Shown here piece after piece: positions 7,558-16,878 of a stretch of DNA of 64,000 bases (its first letter is position 1; every line of letters starts with the position of its first letter). The notes under the pieces are model-generated. The model was not told the DNA's origin. It saw nothing but the letters and a program-made list of their open reading frames with translations, and ran no database searches. The translations under genes and the position numbers were made by a program. This DNA is from Nocardiopsis sinuspersici (GTDB taxonomy: Bacteria; Actinomycetota; Actinomycetes; Streptosporangiales; Streptosporangiaceae): the NCBI GenBank assembly GCA_008638415.1, contig VWVT01000021.1:38213-102212 (forward strand). Direction: 5' to 3'.

Positions 7558-8184
7558 ATGGACACGACCACGAAGACGACCTCCCCTCTGGTACCCCTGG
7601 CCACCGCCGCCCTCGGCGGCCTGGCGGTCGGTGCGCTGACGTCGTTCGCCCAGGGGTGGCTCCCGTTCGCGCTGCAGTCGCTGGCCAACTCCAGCGGGTC
7701 CTGGAGCGCCGCGGCGTTCCTGCCGGCCCTCCTGGCGACGCGGCGGTGGGTCGGCGTGGCCGCCGGGGTCCTGGCACTGGCGGCCATGGTGCTCGGCTAC
7801 GACCTCGCCTCCGTCCTGCGCGGCTACTCCGCCTCGGTCGGCATGACGCTCTTCTGGCTGACGGCCGCCGTCACCGTGGGTCCCGTCCTGGGACTGGGCG
7901 CCGAGTCCCTCCGGCGCCGGGGCGCGTTCGCACCCTGGGGCGTGGGCGTGCTGTGCGGTGTGCTCATCGGCGAGGGCGTGTACGGGTTCCTGTACGTCCT
8001 GGAGACGACCTCGCCCGTCTACTGGGCGCTCTCGATCACCGGAGGGGGCGCCCTCCTGGTATGGGCCTGCCTACTGCGCTTTCCCGGGGTCCGCCCGGTC
8101 CTGACGGCGGTGGCCGTCACCGCGGTGACGGCCACCGCCTTCGTCTTCGTCTACTCCGGGAACCCGTTGAGGTGGTGGTTCTGA
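7558..8184 (+). CDS. DUF6518-like integral membrane protein
   Basis: 208 residues with six or so hydrophobic helices and little loop. The N-terminal pattern ALGGLAVGALTSFAQGWLPF followed by LANSSGSWSAAAFLPA resembles proteins catalogued as DUF6518. Function unknown. I use ATG 7558; a GTG two codons earlier is equally possible, and neither has a ribosome site. It lies 57 bases after the previous gene on the same strand and could be co-transcribed. Confidence 0.65.
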   Translation: MDTTTKTTSPLVPLATAALGGLAVGALTSFAQGWLPFALQSLANSSGSWSAAAFLPALLATRRWVGVAAGVLALAAMVLGYDLASVLRGYSASVGMTLFWLTAAVTVGPVLGLGAESLRRRGAFAPWGVGVLCGVLIGEGVYGFLYVLETTSPVYWALSITGGGALLVWACLLRFPGVRPVLTAVAVTAVTATAFVFVYSGNPLRWWF

Positions 8185-8387
8185 CACCGCGCCGACCCGT
8201 CCCCGCGACCCCCGTGCGCGTCCTCTGCCGGTGAACGCGCCGCCGGGCCGGGCTCCGGGGCCCGGGCTCCATGGCGCCCTCCCCGTCCGGACGCCCCACC
8301 GTTATGCTCGGTCGGGGCCGACTCGTCCGAAAAGGGCGACAGGACGGGCCCCACGTCTTCGCCCCCCCGTAAGGCACGAGGAAGTCC

Positions 8388-10580
8388 ATGGAAGAACAGG
8401 CCATGCTCGCGCGGGACCTCGTGCTGCGCGTCTGTGCCGGAGCGACCGAGCTCGACCCCCAGTGGGTCAGGGCCGACGGCAAGGTCACCACACCCTTCCT
8501 CGTGCCGCGGGACCGCAACCTCGTCCGCGCGGTCGTCGCCGCGGGACGGGCCATGGGCGTCGACCGGCTCCTGGTCTGCCGCACCCGGCCCGAGTTCTCC
8601 TACGACCCCGTCACCGAGGTCCCCCTCGACACCGACACCCTCATCGACCTCGTCCGCGGCTGGGGCCCCGTGCCCACCGACTTCCTCGTCTGCGTCGAGG
8701 ACTTCTCCGCCGCCGTCCTGGTCACCGCGGACGAACTCACCGTCGCCGCCGGGCCCGCCGACTTCGTCCGCGAACTCGTCGGCGCGGACATCCCCCAGGC
8801 CCGGGCGCACTTCGGCGCGCGCGCCCGCGCCGAGGGCGGTCCCGTCCTCACCCGGGCGGCCCAGCTCTACCACTGCGCCGAGGCCGGTGCCCGCCACGCC
8901 CGCGGCCCCCGGGGGCCGGGCCCGGACCTGGCCGAGCGCCTGGCCCGGGGCCTCGACCGCGCCCGCCGGAGCTCTCCGCGCGCGGTCCGCTCCCTACGCG
9001 CTCTGCGCGGCGCCTGGGGATGGCTCATGGTGGTGGCCCTGCTCGTGGCACCCCTGGTCGTCCCCGGCCTGGAGGCCGTGCTGCCCGCCCTGGCCGCCGC
9101 CTTCGTCCTGATCCTCCAGTTGGCCTGGCCGGCGCGCTCTCGCACCGTTTCCTTCGCCGCCCTGCTGCGGGTGGCCGCCTTCGGCGCGCTCCTGCTGTGG
9201 CCCCTCGCCCTCGCCGAGGCCGCCCTGGTCCGGCTGCTGGGCGCCGACCCCTACGGTGTCCTCGGCTACACCTACGTCGCCGTGTCCGTGGAGGAAGTCG
9301 GCAAGCTCCTCCCGCTGCTGTTCCTGGCACTGGCGGCCCGCCGACGGCTGCGCCGCCTGGCCGCCGTCGACTTCCTGCTGCTGGCCGCCGCCTCCGGGGC
9401 CGGGTTCCAGCTCGCCGAACGCCTGCTCACCGAGGTGTCGCTGGGCGGCCGGAACCTCTCCATGGACGTCGGCCCGTTCCTGCCCGGCGGCAGTACCGTC
9501 ACCGATCCGGCGGGTACCGTGCTGGCGGTCTTCTCCGGGCACGCCGTCACCACCGGCCTGGTCGGGGCCGCGCTCGGCCTGGCGGTCGTGGGCCGCCGCT
9601 ACGGGGCATGGGTGTGGTTTCTGCCCCCGGTCGCGATGACCCTGGCGTTCCTCGAACACCTGAACCTCAACGCGCGGCTGGCCAACGCCGCGCTCCACCC
9701 GGCCTCGGACTTCGCGCACGGCCTCCTGGGCGGCGGAGTCCTCACCCCGTGGCTGCTGGTGCTGCTGCTGGCGTGCGCGGTCGCCATGGACTACCGGATG
9801 ATCGCGACCGCGGCCGAGTCCACGCCGCCGCTGCCCGGCCAGCCTCCGCTGGCGCGCCTGCGCCGCTGGGCCCGGGGCCGCTCCGTGGCCATGCGCGTGC
9901 GCGTGCCCGCCGACATCGCGCCGCTGTTTCGCCGGATGGCGCTGTCCTGGGTGGACCTGCCGGTCACCCTGGCCACCACGCTGTCCACGATCGTCCACGA
10001 ACTCGCCGTCGCGGCCATCGCCGCGCGGCGCGGGCCCGGGGTGCTCTGCGACACCTGGCGGTTCCTGCGCCGGCGGCGGGGGAACGCCATGGGCGAGGCC
10101 CGGTCCGCGGGGAGGCCCTGGCGCCACCACCCCTCGCAGGAGGAGCTCACCCGGCAGGCGCGCGAACTGGCCCGGCGGCTGGGGCTGGCGGCCACCGGCG
10201 GGGTCACCGGGGCGATGGCGGCGATGTACGCCGCCGGGATGTACGTCATCGTCACCGCGCCGGTCGCTCCGGGCCCGGACGGGGACGGGCGGGCCGCCTA
10301 CGCGTTCGTGGCGCTGGACCGGATCCAGGGGTGGTTGGGCGGGCTGACCGCCGTCGAGTCGGCCTGGGCCGCCGTGGCCCTGGTCGCGGTGCTGACCCTG
10401 CTGCTGTCCGGCAACGGTGTGCCGCACGCCCACCCGCGCATGCGCGAGTTCCTGCGGGCGCCCACCGCGAACACCGGCGCGATCCTGGGGATGCTCGCCC
10501 CCGGCCAGGCGGGGTACGCGGCCCTCGGCCTGGTGGGGCTGCTGCTGCCCCGGCGCGTGGACCGGTTCCTCGTACGGTGA
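8388..10580 (+). CDS. PrsW-like intramembrane metalloprotease
   Basis: 730 residues. A soluble N-terminal region of about 200 residues is followed by a membrane core with the PrsW family motifs in order: VSVEEVGKLLPLL (EExxK), SGAGFQLAERLL (GxxxE-type), then SGHAVTTGLVG and a later DFAHGLLGG as His-bearing helices. PrsW proteases cut anti-sigma factors or other membrane proteins within the membrane. A long C-terminal extension (about 470-730) has two more hydrophobic pairs (GVTGAMAAMYAAGMYVIV, AAVALVAVLTLLL) not typical of the core family. Start ATG 8388 with GAGGAAG upstream. Two terminator-like hairpins follow. Substrate unknown. Confidence 0.78.
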   Translation: MEEQAMLARDLVLRVCAGATELDPQWVRADGKVTTPFLVPRDRNLVRAVVAAGRAMGVDRLLVCRTRPEFSYDPVTEVPLDTDTLIDLVRGWGPVPTDFLVCVEDFSAAVLVTADELTVAAGPADFVRELVGADIPQARAHFGARARAEGGPVLTRAAQLYHCAEAGARHARGPRGPGPDLAERLARGLDRARRSSPRAVRSLRALRGAWGWLMVVALLVAPLVVPGLEAVLPALAAAFVLILQLAWPARSRTVSFAALLRVAAFGALLLWPLALAEAALVRLLGADPYGVLGYTYVAVSVEEVGKLLPLLFLALAARRRLRRLAAVDFLLLAAASGAGFQLAERLLTEVSLGGRNLSMDVGPFLPGGSTVTDPAGTVLAVFSGHAVTTGLVGAALGLAVVGRRYGAWVWFLPPVAMTLAFLEHLNLNARLANAALHPASDFAHGLLGGGVLTPWLLVLLLACAVAMDYRMIATAAESTPPLPGQPPLARLRRWARGRSVAMRVRVPADIAPLFRRMALSWVDLPVTLATTLSTIVHELAVAAIAARRGPGVLCDTWRFLRRRRGNAMGEARSAGRPWRHHPSQEELTRQARELARRLGLAATGGVTGAMAAMYAAGMYVIVTAPVAPGPDGDGRAAYAFVALDRIQGWLGGLTAVESAWAAVALVAVLTLLLSGNGVPHAHPRMREFLRAPTANTGAILGMLAPGQAGYAALGLVGLLLPRRVDRFLVR

Positions 10581-10586
10581 CGGGCG

Positions 10587-10619
10587 CGGCCCCGGGGTGC
10601 TTGTTCCACTCCGGGGCCG
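10587..10619 (+). terminator. Terminator hairpin after the PrsW-like gene
   Basis: CGGCCCCGGgGTG, loop CTTGTTC, CACtCCGGGGCCG: a 12-13 bp GC-rich stem seven bases past the stop, without a T-run, as is common in actinobacteria. Confidence 0.7.
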
Positions 10620-10691
10620 TTTCCCCGGCCGGGCCGGTCACGTCCGCTCGCTGCCCCGGGGCCGGGGAGCGCCGTCCCAGCAGATCCGGGC

Positions 10692-10725
10692 GTGTGGGGC
10701 GTCGAAGGCGGCGCCGGCCCCACAC
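10692..10725 (-). terminator. Hairpin between convergent genes
   Basis: GTGTGGGGC...GCCCCACAC, a 9 bp perfect stem with a 16-base loop, 74 bases past the stop of the minus-strand oxidoreductase gene. Could terminate either direction. Confidence 0.5.
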
Positions 10726-10798
10726 GGGGATGCCGCCGGGTCGGCCCCGGGTTCACGGATGTCGCGCGGCGGCCGGGGGGAGAGCGTGGCAGCCGGTC

Positions 10799-13141
10799 TC
10801 AGCCCGCGGTGACGCCCCTCGGCGGCTCGAAGGCGCGCACCGGCGGCACCTCACCGGCGAACGGCTCCACGCGCACCCGCGTCAACTGGCCCGTGCACCC
10901 CTGGCTCAGTGCCGACGTGCCCACGTCCTCCGTCAGCGCGTTCGGGTTCCCGTGCGCGCACGTCACCCCCGGCTCCGACGGGTCGTACCAGGCGCCCGTC
11001 GACAGCTGCACCACACCCGGCCGCAGCGCCTCGCTCACCACCACGCCCGCCAGGCACGAGCCCCGGGAGCTCGACACCCGCACCACGTCCCCGTCGGCCA
11101 CGCCACACGCTCGCGCGTCCTCCGGGCGCATCCGCACCGGCGAACGTCCTCGTACCTTCTGCGACATGCTGTGCGCGCCCATGTCCTGCTGGCTGTGCAG
11201 CCGTCCGCTCGGCTGGTTCGCCACCAGCACCAGCGGGAAGTCCCCGGCCTCCCCGTCCGTGCCGCCGGTCACCGCCGGGCCCGGCAGCCACACCGGATGT
11301 CCGGGGCAGTCCTCGTAGCCGAACGACGCGATGGTCTCCGAGAACAGCTCGATCCGCCCGCTCGGCGTCCGCAGGGGATTCCCCTCCGGGTCCTCGCGGA
11401 ACTCGCCGAGCAGGGCCTCGTCCTCCACCCGGCCGGGCATGTCCACCCGTCCGCGCTCCCAGAACTCCTCGAACGGGGGCACCTCCAGGCCGCGCCGCGC
11501 CACCAGCGAGCGCCAGCGCTCGTAGACGACCCGGGTCCACTCGCCGCTGGTCCGGCCCTCGGTGAACTCCTCCCGCACGCCCAGCCGCTCGGCCAGGTCG
11601 GCGTAGGTGTCGTACTCGTCGCGCGCCTGCCCGTGCGGCGACACCGCGCGCGGCATCGCCCGCACGCTCAGGTCGCCCTGGCTCGCGGCCATGTCGTCGC
11701 GTTCCAGCACCGTCGTGGACGGGATGACGATGTCGGCGTGCCGCGCCGTCGCCGTCCAGTGCGTCTCGTGCACCACCACGGTCTCCGGCCGGCCGAAGGC
11801 CCTGGTCAGGCGGGCCAGGTCCTGGTGGTGGTGGAACGGGTTGCCGCCCGCCCAGTACACCAGCCGGATGTCCGGGTAGCGGCGCTCCTCGCCGTCGTGG
11901 TCGTAGCGGCCACCCGGGTCCAGCAGCATGTCGGCCACCCGTGCCACCGGGATGAACGAGTCCACCGGGTTGCCGCCCTGCGGCATCCTCGGCAGCCCCA
12001 GGGGCGTCGCCCCGCCGCCGTAGTTGCCCATGGACCCGTACCCGGACGCGAAACCGCCCCCCGGCAGTCCCACCTGTCCCAGGCAGCACGCCAGGGCCAG
12101 CCCCGCCCACAGCGGCTGCTCGCCGTACCGGGCCCGCTGCACCGACCAGCCCACGTTGACCAGGGTGCGCCGCCCCGCCATCCGACGGGCCAGCGACCGC
12201 AGCTCGTCGGCCGGGACCCCGCTGATTCGCTCGGCCCACTCCGGGGAGCGCTCGGTCCCCTCCGTGCCGCCCCTCTCGTCGCGCTCGCCCATCACGTACG
12301 CGCGCAGCACGTCCGCGCCCACCGTGTACCGGTCCAGGAACTCCGTGTCGGCCAGGCCCTCGGTGAACAGCACGTGCGTCAGCGCCAGCATCACCGCCGT
12401 GTCGGTGCCCGGGGCGATGGAGACCCACTCGGCCCTCACGTCGTCGGGGGTGTCGTCCAGCAGCGGCGACACCGACACGAACTCCACCCCGGACCCGGAG
12501 GCCTCGCGCATCGCCGGGCCGGCGGTGTGGGCCGCCCGGCCCCCCGACGACGTCCACGTGTTGGACACGCGCAGCCCGCCGAAGGTGACCAGGAGGTCGG
12601 TGTGCTCGCGGATCTGCGTCCATGCCGGGGCCCGGTGCAGCAGCCGGTTCGCCGCCGGGGTGCCGATGATCCTGGGGAAGAGCACCTCCACGGCGCCGTG
12701 GCTGTAGGTCGCCCGGGACCGGGTGTACCCGCCGATCGTGTTGAGGAACCGGTGCAGCTGGCTCTGCGCGTGGTGGATCCGGCCCGCGCTGCCCCACCCG
12801 TAGGAGCCGCCGTAGACCGCCGCGTTCCCGTGGGTGCGGCGCACCCGGTCGAGCTCTCCGGCGAGCAGGTCCAAGGCCGTGGACCACTCCACCTCGACGT
12901 AGGCGTCCTCGGGGTCGCCCCGGCTCGGATCCGGGCCCGGGCCGTGCTCCAGCCAGCGCCGACGCACGGACGGACGCGCCACCCGCGAGGCGTGGTGCTG
13001 GGCGGCGGGGGTGTTGGCGATCACCGGGGAGGGCGCCGGGTCGTCCGGGTCCGGGTTCACCCCCACCACGCGGTCGTCCCTGACGAGCACCTGGTAGCTG
13101 CCCCAGTGGGCGCTGGTCGGATGCGACGACGTGGCGGACAT
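10799..13141 (-). CDS. Cytoplasmic molybdopterin oxidoreductase (biotin/DMSO/TMAO reductase family)
   Basis: 780 residues, the size of BisC/TorA-type S- or N-oxide reductases. No N-terminal Fe-S cysteine motif and no Tat signal are present, so a soluble BisC-like enzyme is likely. TYSHGAVEVLFPRIIG supplies the Ser that ligates Mo in this family. Other family regions are SNTWTSSGG, GWSVQRARYGEQPLWAG, VYWAGGNPFHHHQD, and a C-terminal dinucleotide-binding domain (LVLVANQPSGRLHSQQD; RVSSSRGSCLAGVVV; GNPNALTEDVG). The start ATG has AGGAGGT nine bases upstream. It diverges from the CitE-like gene. Natural substrate (methionine sulfoxide, biotin sulfoxide or other) cannot be decided. Confidence 0.9.
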   Translation of the reverse strand: MSATSSHPTSAHWGSYQVLVRDDRVVGVNPDPDDPAPSPVIANTPAAQHHASRVARPSVRRRWLEHGPGPDPSRGDPEDAYVEVEWSTALDLLAGELDRVRRTHGNAAVYGGSYGWGSAGRIHHAQSQLHRFLNTIGGYTRSRATYSHGAVEVLFPRIIGTPAANRLLHRAPAWTQIREHTDLLVTFGGLRVSNTWTSSGGRAAHTAGPAMREASGSGVEFVSVSPLLDDTPDDVRAEWVSIAPGTDTAVMLALTHVLFTEGLADTEFLDRYTVGADVLRAYVMGERDERGGTEGTERSPEWAERISGVPADELRSLARRMAGRRTLVNVGWSVQRARYGEQPLWAGLALACCLGQVGLPGGGFASGYGSMGNYGGGATPLGLPRMPQGGNPVDSFIPVARVADMLLDPGGRYDHDGEERRYPDIRLVYWAGGNPFHHHQDLARLTRAFGRPETVVVHETHWTATARHADIVIPSTTVLERDDMAASQGDLSVRAMPRAVSPHGQARDEYDTYADLAERLGVREEFTEGRTSGEWTRVVYERWRSLVARRGLEVPPFEEFWERGRVDMPGRVEDEALLGEFREDPEGNPLRTPSGRIELFSETIASFGYEDCPGHPVWLPGPAVTGGTDGEAGDFPLVLVANQPSGRLHSQQDMGAHSMSQKVRGRSPVRMRPEDARACGVADGDVVRVSSSRGSCLAGVVVSEALRPGVVQLSTGAWYDPSEPGVTCAHGNPNALTEDVGTSALSQGCTGQLTRVRVEPFAGEVPPVRAFEPPRGVTAG

Positions 13142-13198
13142 GCTCGTGTACCTCCTGGGATTCCTCGGACCCCATCGGGGACCCTGGGGCCACTTTAT

Positions 13199-13212
13199 GC
13201 ACCACACGGTGC
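13199..13212. promoter_or_regulatory. Inverted repeat in the divergent oxidoreductase/CitE promoter region
   Basis: GCACC-ACAC-GGTGC lies directly upstream of a minus-strand -10-like TAAAGT (13191-13196) that would drive the oxidoreductase gene. Possible operator; no dedicated regulator is adjacent. Confidence 0.35.
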
Positions 13213-13321
13213 GATGATGGTCCGCGCGGCGGCGGCCGGCCGTGGCCCGGCGGCAGCCGCACAACCACAGTCATCCAGGCACAACCACACACGTGGTCGA
13301 GCGGAGCGGGGGACAACGGCG

Positions 13322-14269
13322 ATGGGCGAGCTCAGGTCGCGGCGGTCGGTACTCGCGGTACCGGGGTCCAACCCCCGGTTCGTGGACAAGGCGCGGGGAC
13401 TGGACGTGGACGCCTTCTTCCTCGACCTGGAGGACGCGGTCGCGCCCCTGGAGAAGGAGTCCGCGCGCAGGACCGTGGTCCAGGCCCTCAACGACGGCGG
13501 CTGGGACGGCAGGGTCCGCACGGTCCGGGTGAACGACGTCACCACGGAGTGGGCCTACCGTGACGTCATCGCCGTCGTCGAGGGCGCGGGGGCCGAGCTC
13601 GACGCCCTGGTCCTGCCCAAGGTCACCGGGGCCCGCGACGTGCAGTGGCTCGACACCCTCCTCACCCAGATCGAGCGGGCCGCCGGGCTGCGGGTCGGCC
13701 GGATCGGCATCGAGGCGCAGATCGAGGACGCCCGCGGCCTGGTCGCCGTCGACGAGATCGCCGCCGCGTCGCCCCGTCTGGAGAGCCTCGTCTACGGGCC
13801 TGCCGACTTCATGGCCTCCCTCAACATGAAGAGCCTGGTCGTCGGCGAGCAGCCGCCCGGCTACGACACCGGCGACGCCTACCACTACGTGCTCATGCGC
13901 ATCCTCACGGCCGCCCGCGCCAACGGCCTTCAGGCCGTCGACGGCCCCTACCTCCAGATCCGTGACGTGGACGCCTTCCGCCGGTCGGCCGCGCGCACCG
14001 CCGCCCTCGGCTTCGACGGCAAGTGGGTCCTGCACCCGCTCCAGGTGGAGGCCGCCAACGAGGTGTTCGCGCCCACCCAGGAGGACTACGACCACGCCGA
14101 GCTGATCCTGGACGCCTACGCGCACGCCACCACCGTGGACCGGCGCGGCGCCGTCATGCTCGGCGGGGAGATGCTCGACGAGGCCTCCCGCAAGATGGCG
14201 CTCGTGGTCGCGGGCAAGGGGCGCGCGGCCGGGCTCGGACGCACACGCGAGTTCGATCCGAACGCCTGA
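13322..14269 (+). CDS. HpcH/HpaI aldolase / CitE-like acyl-CoA lyase
   Basis: 315 residues. The CitE fold is clear: RSVLAVPGSNPRFVDKA at the N-terminus, DAFFLDLEDAV (acidic residues for Mg), VRVNDVTTEWAYRDV, LPKVTGARDVQWL, IEAQIEDARGLV, LVYGPADFMAS and GKWVLHPLQVEAANEVF. Stand-alone CitE-like proteins act as malyl-CoA, citramalyl-CoA or beta-methylmalyl-CoA lyases or thioesterases, not true citrate lyase. No citrate lyase alpha or gamma subunits are nearby, which supports that reading. The ATG follows a G-rich stretch (GCGGGGGACA). Confidence 0.88.
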   Translation: MGELRSRRSVLAVPGSNPRFVDKARGLDVDAFFLDLEDAVAPLEKESARRTVVQALNDGGWDGRVRTVRVNDVTTEWAYRDVIAVVEGAGAELDALVLPKVTGARDVQWLDTLLTQIERAAGLRVGRIGIEAQIEDARGLVAVDEIAAASPRLESLVYGPADFMASLNMKSLVVGEQPPGYDTGDAYHYVLMRILTAARANGLQAVDGPYLQIRDVDAFRRSAARTAALGFDGKWVLHPLQVEAANEVFAPTQEDYDHAELILDAYAHATTVDRRGAVMLGGEMLDEASRKMALVVAGKGRAAGLGRTREFDPNA

Positions 14270-14332
14270 CCGGCGCAGACCCGGCTCGTACGCCACTCGC
14301 CTCTTACCGCTTTCTCACCCTGATACGGAACC

Positions 14333-15040
14333 ATGGGCGCCATGGAAGCCACCGCCACGGTCCTGGTCGCCGACGACGACCGCGCGATCAGGGACTCACT
14401 GCAACGCGCACTCCAGTTGGAGGGCTACGAGGTGCGGACGGCGGCGGACGGGGTCCAGGCCCTGGCCGCCGTGCACGCCGAACCCGTCGACCTGCTCGTC
14501 CTCGACGTGATGATGCCGGGAGTGGACGGGCTCGGCGTGGCCCGGGTGCTGCGGGCCGAGCACGACCGCACGCCCATCCTCATGCTCACCGCGCGCGTGG
14601 AGACGCCCGACCGGGTGGCCGGCCTCGACGCCGGGGCCGACGACTACCTCGCCAAGCCCTTCGAGCTCGACGAACTCCTCGCCCGGCTGCGCGCCCTGCT
14701 GCGTCGCGTGGCACCCGCCTCCGAGGACGCCGAGGACGAGGGGCCGCTGCGGGTCGGTGAACTGCGCCTGGATCCGCGCGCCCGCCGGGTCTGGCGCGGC
14801 GAGCGCGAGGTCGAGCTGTCCAAGACCGAGTTCGACCTCCTCGAACTCCTGGTCCGCAACACCGGGATCGTGCTGGACCACTCCACCATCTACGACCGCA
14901 TCTGGGGTTACGACTTCGGCCCCGAGTCCAAGAACCTCGCCGTCTACATCAGCTACCTGCGCCGGAAGCTGGAGGACGGGGGGCCGCCGCTCATCCAGAC
15001 CGTGCGCGGAGTCGGCTACACGCTCCGTCCGCAGAGGTGA
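14333..15040 (+). CDS. OmpR-family response regulator
   Basis: 235 residues. Receiver domain with DDD near residue 14-16, phospho-acceptor Asp58 in LLVLDVMMPG, and KPF switch lysine (DDYLAKPFELDE). A winged-helix DNA-binding domain follows (LSKTEFDLLELLVRNTGIVL to TVRGVGYTLRP). The stop overlaps the kinase start (GTGA), so it is coupled to its cognate sensor. Similar to MprA-type regulators of actinobacterial envelope stress. ATG 14333 or 14342 could both serve; no good ribosome site precedes either. Confidence 0.93.
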   Translation: MGAMEATATVLVADDDRAIRDSLQRALQLEGYEVRTAADGVQALAAVHAEPVDLLVLDVMMPGVDGLGVARVLRAEHDRTPILMLTARVETPDRVAGLDAGADDYLAKPFELDELLARLRALLRRVAPASEDAEDEGPLRVGELRLDPRARRVWRGEREVELSKTEFDLLELLVRNTGIVLDHSTIYDRIWGYDFGPESKNLAVYISYLRRKLEDGGPPLIQTVRGVGYTLRPQR

Positions 15041-16560
15041 CCCCCGTGTATCCCGGCCACACCGGCCCGTCCGGTCCCGCCGATCCGTCCGGTCGCGGCA
15101 CCGGTCCGTGGTGGCGGCGCACGCTGGTGCGTCCGAGCGACTGGCGGCTGGGCACCCGTTTCGCGGCGATCTTCGCGCTGGTCGCCGCCGTCGTCATCAC
15201 CCTGGTCGGCACCCTCGCCTACACCACCGCCGCCGCGCTCATCCGCGCCGACGGCGAGAGCGAGTTCGAGAACACCGTCGCCGACCTGTCCGACGAACTC
15301 GTCAGCCTCCACGACCAGGGAGGCGCCCCCTCCGGGTCCGGGCCGCTCCTGTCCGGCTACAACCTCCAACTACAGTTCCTCGGCCCCGACGGCAGCAGGA
15401 CGGTCACCGTCACCGACCCGTCCGAGGTCATCCTCTTCGAGCCCTCGGAACGGGACCTGGAGATCGCGGCGGAGGACGAGCCCGGGGTCGTCGAGATGCG
15501 CGAGCAGACCATCGACGGCCAGCAGTACCGGCTGGCCACGGTCTCGATCGGCGACGGGGCCGGGGCCCTCCAGCTCCTACAGGCGCTCTCACCCACCGAA
15601 CTGATGCTGGACCGGCTCGCCACCCAGATCCTGTGGGTGGGCCTGTTCGTCGCCCTGTGCGCGGCCGCCGTGGGCTGGCTGGTGGGACACCGCACCACCG
15701 GCCGTCTGGTGCGCCTCACCGAAGCCGCCGAGTACGTCAGCTCCACCGGCCGGCTCGATCCGGTCGACCCCGGCCGCAGCAGGGAGGGCAGGGAAGGCCT
15801 GGAGGAGGCCGGGCGGGACGAGGTCGGCCGCCTCAGCAGCGCGTTCAACGCCATGCTCGCCCGCCTGGCCCGTTCCAAGGACGATCAGCGCCGCCTCGTC
15901 CAGGACGCGGCACACGAGCTCCGCACCCCGTTGACCAGCCTGTACACCAACGTGCAGGTGCTCGGCAGGGTGGACCGGCTCAACCCGGAGGCGCGCGAAA
16001 GCCTCATCGAGGACCTGCGCGGCGAGACCCGCGAGCTGACCGCCCTCGTCAACGAGCTGGTCGGCCTGGCCACCGGTGACCACGAGGACGAGCCGATGAG
16101 CGCCGTCCCCCTGGCCGAGGTCGCGGAGAGGGTCGCCAAGCGCACCCGCCGCCGCACCGGCCGGGACATCGTCGTGGACGCCGACGACAGCGTCGTGTGG
16201 GGCCGTCCCGGATCCCTGGAGCGCGCGGTCGCCAACCCGGTCGAGAACTCCGCCAAGTTCGACCCCGAGGGCACCGCGCCCATCGAGATCCGGGTGCGCG
16301 GCGGGGCCGTGGAGGTCATGGACCGGGGACCCGGCATCGACCCGGCCGAGCTCGACCACGTCTTCGAACGCTTCTACCGCGCCACCGTCGCCCGCGGCCT
16401 GCCCGGCTCCGGGCTCGGGCTGTCCATGGTCAAGGAGATCGCGCAGACCCACGGCGGCCGGGTCTTCGCCCGCAACCGTGAGGGCGGCGGCGCCGTCATC
16501 GGCTTCCAGCTGCCCCTGTTCGCGCCAAGGGGCGAGGAGGGGCCGACGGGCACGGGGTGA
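15037..16560 (+). CDS. Membrane sensor histidine kinase
   Basis: 507 residues. TM1 about 42-66, an extracytoplasmic domain of about 130 residues, TM2 about 197-219, HAMP, then the H-box DAAHELRTPLTSLYTNVQVL (His293). ATP-binding boxes follow: ANPVENSAKF (N), EVMDRGPGIDPAEL (G1), FYRATVARGLPGSGLGLSMV (F/G2). The N-box has Pro-Val where Leu-Leu is usual. Classical HK coupled to the OmpR-type regulator just upstream (four-base overlap). A second GTG at 15046 is a possible start. The signal sensed is unknown. Confidence 0.93.
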   Translation: MTPVYPGHTGPSGPADPSGRGTGPWWRRTLVRPSDWRLGTRFAAIFALVAAVVITLVGTLAYTTAAALIRADGESEFENTVADLSDELVSLHDQGGAPSGSGPLLSGYNLQLQFLGPDGSRTVTVTDPSEVILFEPSERDLEIAAEDEPGVVEMREQTIDGQQYRLATVSIGDGAGALQLLQALSPTELMLDRLATQILWVGLFVALCAAAVGWLVGHRTTGRLVRLTEAAEYVSSTGRLDPVDPGRSREGREGLEEAGRDEVGRLSSAFNAMLARLARSKDDQRRLVQDAAHELRTPLTSLYTNVQVLGRVDRLNPEARESLIEDLRGETRELTALVNELVGLATGDHEDEPMSAVPLAEVAERVAKRTRRRTGRDIVVDADDSVVWGRPGSLERAVANPVENSAKFDPEGTAPIEIRVRGGAVEVMDRGPGIDPAELDHVFERFYRATVARGLPGSGLGLSMVKEIAQTHGGRVFARNREGGGAVIGFQLPLFAPRGEEGPTGTG

Positions 16561-16592
16561 GCCCCGGGCGGCGACGGTACACGGAGGAAGAA

Positions 16593-16628
16593 GGGGCGGC
16601 CCCGGACCCGAAGGTCCGGAGCCGCCCC
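16593..16628 (+). terminator. Terminator after the two-component operon
   Basis: GGGGCGGCcccGGACC, loop CGAA, GGTCCggaGCCGCCCC: two stacked GC stems with an internal bulge, 32 bases past the kinase stop. Confidence 0.7.
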
Positions 16629-16657
16629 GGGGGAGAGAGGACCGGCTGTCCGGCCCC

Positions 16658-16878
16658 CTAGGGCATGTATGGCGGATACTCACCCTGCTGCGCGACGCCC
16701 CAGCGGCACCCTCGCCGCGTTCTCATCAGTCAACAGCCAAACCAGGATGCTTCCTTCTTCGGCCTTGCGAGGCCACCACCGGATACGCCCGCCCGTCTCC
16801 CTCCCACCGCCCTCAATGGTCGCGCTTCGCGCGCAGCGCTCTCCAAATGACGGGCGGCACCCACCACACACGCCCTAG
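16658..16878. mobile_element. MITE-like element or IS-end remnant with about 20-bp terminal inverted repeats
   Basis: The 221-base segment starts CTAGGGCATGTATGGCGGAT and its reversed other end reads CTAGGGCGTGTGTGGTGGGT, identical at 16 of 20 positions with all differences being transitions. It encodes no transposase. The CTAG at each outer edge may include the target site. The right end covers the last codon of the HtrA gene: its TAG stop (16875-16877) lies inside the CCCTAG of the repeat. The ends resemble those of actinobacterial IS5-group elements, from memory only. Apart from this element and the terminator, the 314-base gap holds nothing else I can identify. Confidence 0.6.

Noticed and set aside
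8231-13321. A 2012-residue plus-strand frame running through PrsW and antisense to the oxidoreductase
   Set aside because: Only its last 315 residues (from 13322) are a recognisable protein; the rest is Arg/Pro-rich shadow of genes in other frames.
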